This document shows, piece after piece, positions 5,237 to 6,219 of a stretch of DNA of 6,219 nt (position 1 is the first letter of the stretch; every line of letters begins with the position of its first letter). The position numbers were made by a program, and so were the translations under genes. A model generated the notes under the pieces. That model made no database searches. It was not told where the DNA came from and saw only the letters and a list, made by a program, of their open reading frames with translations. This stretch comes from an uncultured Eggerthellaceae bacterium. Its GTDB lineage: Bacteria > Actinomycetota > Coriobacteriia > Coriobacteriales > Eggerthellaceae. The DNA is taken from NCBI GenBank assembly GCA_934631995.1, contig CAKTYF010000116.1, positions 1 to 6,219 of the forward strand. Direction: 5' to 3'.

Positions 5237-6219
5237 GTGAGTATGAATAACATTTCCCGTCGTGGCTTCTTGGGCGCTTCCGCTGCTGTTATGGCTGGTG
5301 TTGCGGGCCTGGCAGCAACCGGCTGCTCTGCGGAGTCCAGCCTTGAGGCCACCGATGCAATGGGCATGCCCGTCGATCCTGCAAAGGGCGGCGAGTGGAC
5401 GTCGGCAGCATGCTGGCACAACTGCGGCGGCCGTTGCATGAACAAAGTCATGGTCAAAGATGGCGCGGTAATTCGCCAGAAGACCGACGACACGCACGAA
5501 GACTCTTTCGATTATCCGCAGCAGCGTGGCTGCGTGCGCGGCAAGGCGCAGCAGCAGCAGTGCTTCGGCGCCGATCGTCTGAAGTATCCCATCAAGCGCA
5601 AGAATTGGTCGCCCGAGAACCCGAACGGCGAGCTGCGCGGTAAAGACGAATGGGAGCGCATCAGCTGGGATGAAGCCATCAAGTACATTGGCGACCAGTT
5701 CAAGACTATCAAAGAGAAGTACGGCAACCAGGCATTCTTGCTGGGCAGCTATGGTTCTCGTTACGCGTTCGCTCCGCTTTTGGCATGGGGCGGTCACACC
5801 AGCACCGCCGACACCACTTCTCATGGTGCCTACCTGCTGAACCCCGATGTCACCATCGGTGTTCCTCGTACCGACGCCGGCGTGTGCAACGACCGTACCG
5901 ACATGCTGAATGCCGATACCATTGTGTTCTACGCATCCAATCCGGCTTGGTCTGCTGCTGGTACGCCCAGCTACCACTACATCCGCGCGAAGGAGGCTGG
6001 CGTCAAATTCATCACCGTTGACCCGATCTACACCGCATCTGCTCAGATGCTCGATGCCGAGTGGATTCCTATCCGCACCGGTACCGACACCGCGTTCTTG
6101 CTGGGTGTTGCTTCCGAAATGATCCGCCTGGACAAGACCGAAGGCGACATTGTTGACTGGGAGTTCCTGGACAAGTACACCGTTGGTTTCGACGCTGATC
6201 ACAAGCCCGAAGACCTGAA
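5237..6219 (+). CDS. dmsA: Tat-exported molybdopterin reductase catalytic subunit, DmsA type, truncated by window edge
   Basis: The 327 visible residues start with a Tat signal (SRRGFLG at 7-13, then a hydrophobic run to 27). ATGC at 27-30 could be a lipobox, which would make it a Tat lipoprotein anchored outside the membrane. A [4Fe-4S] site follows: Cys59, 63 and 67 in CWHNCGGRC and Cys99 in RGCVRGK. Then come WERISWDEAI (139-148) and a TTSHGA segment, where Ser195 aligns with the molybdenum-ligand Ser of DMSO reductases. IPIRTGTDTAFLLGVA (277-292) is the usual bis-MGD-binding block. Start: GTG 5237, eight nt after AAAGGGGG (5221-5228); ATG 5243 is the alternative. The substrate is unknown: DMSO, other S- or N-oxides or an aromatic compound are possible. 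The DmsC partner favours a DMSO-reductase-like role. A DmsB-type gene is expected downstream. Confidence 0.92.
   Translation, partial: MSMNNISRRGFLGASAAVMAGVAGLAATGCSAESSLEATDAMGMPVDPAKGGEWTSAACWHNCGGRCMNKVMVKDGAVIRQKTDDTHEDSFDYPQQRGCVRGKAQQQQCFGADRLKYPIKRKNWSPENPNGELRGKDEWERISWDEAIKYIGDQFKTIKEKYGNQAFLLGSYGSRYAFAPLLAWGGHTSTADTTSHGAYLLNPDVTIGVPRTDAGVCNDRTDMLNADTIVFYASNPAWSAAGTPSYHYIRAKEAGVKFITVDPIYTASAQMLDAEWIPIRTGTDTAFLLGVASEMIRLDKTEGDIVDWEFLDKYTVGFDADHKPEDL

Noticed and set aside
5231..6202. Long minus-strand open frame (323 codons) opposite dmsA
   Set aside because: It mirrors the codon bias of the strongly supported dmsA frame, has no family features and no ribosome site.

Overview
The window looks like chromosomal DNA of an anaerobic, respiratory actinobacterium of the class Coriobacteriia, most likely the Eggerthellaceae (Eggerthella, Slackia, Cryptobacterium, Denitrobacterium and relatives). 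This rests on three things: a DMSO-reductase-family operon with a Tat-exported catalytic subunit, a second NrfD-type membrane protein nearby, and purine-rich Shine-Dalgarno sites with several GTG starts. The lineage is inferred from protein character, not from a marker gene.

Layout. (1) 1-813, minus strand: the N-terminal glutaminase domain of GMP synthase (guaA), running off the left edge. (2) 814-1520: a long non-coding interval between divergent genes. It carries four TTCCGAA/TTCGGAA motifs, two of them inside a near-perfect 24-bp inverted repeat, and then a 16-bp operator with a promoter for the next gene. (3) 1521-2441, plus: an NrfD/PsrC-type eight-helix membrane protein with no iron-sulfur or molybdenum partner beside it. 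(4) 2442-2803: non-coding, with a 27-bp tandem repeat of 45-bp period and a 171-bp element bounded by 23-bp inverted repeats and possible 7-bp target duplications. (5) 2804-4166, plus: a short YtrA-type GntR regulator overlapping by 20 bp a slipin/stomatin-like SPFH membrane protein. (6) 4167-4441: an AT-rich regulatory interval with a second exact copy of the 16-bp operator, a promoter and a structured leader. (7) 4442-6219, plus: a DmsC-type membrane anchor followed 24 nt later by a DmsA-type molybdopterin catalytic subunit, cut by the right edge. The iron-sulfur subunit (DmsB type) is not in the window and would be expected downstream.

How the parts may work together. The DmsC and DmsA proteins should form a quinol-oxidising reductase: DmsC takes electrons from menaquinol and DmsA reduces a substrate outside the cytoplasmic membrane. 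The substrate cannot be read from the sequence. The most notable non-coding signal is that AAATTGTCGTGCGACA occurs upstream of both quinol-type membrane proteins, and in both places it ends exactly 27 nt before an extended -10 element. The orphan NrfD protein and the reductase operon therefore appear to be switched by the same unidentified regulator. The GntR-slipin pair between them has no such site and seems to be an independent unit.
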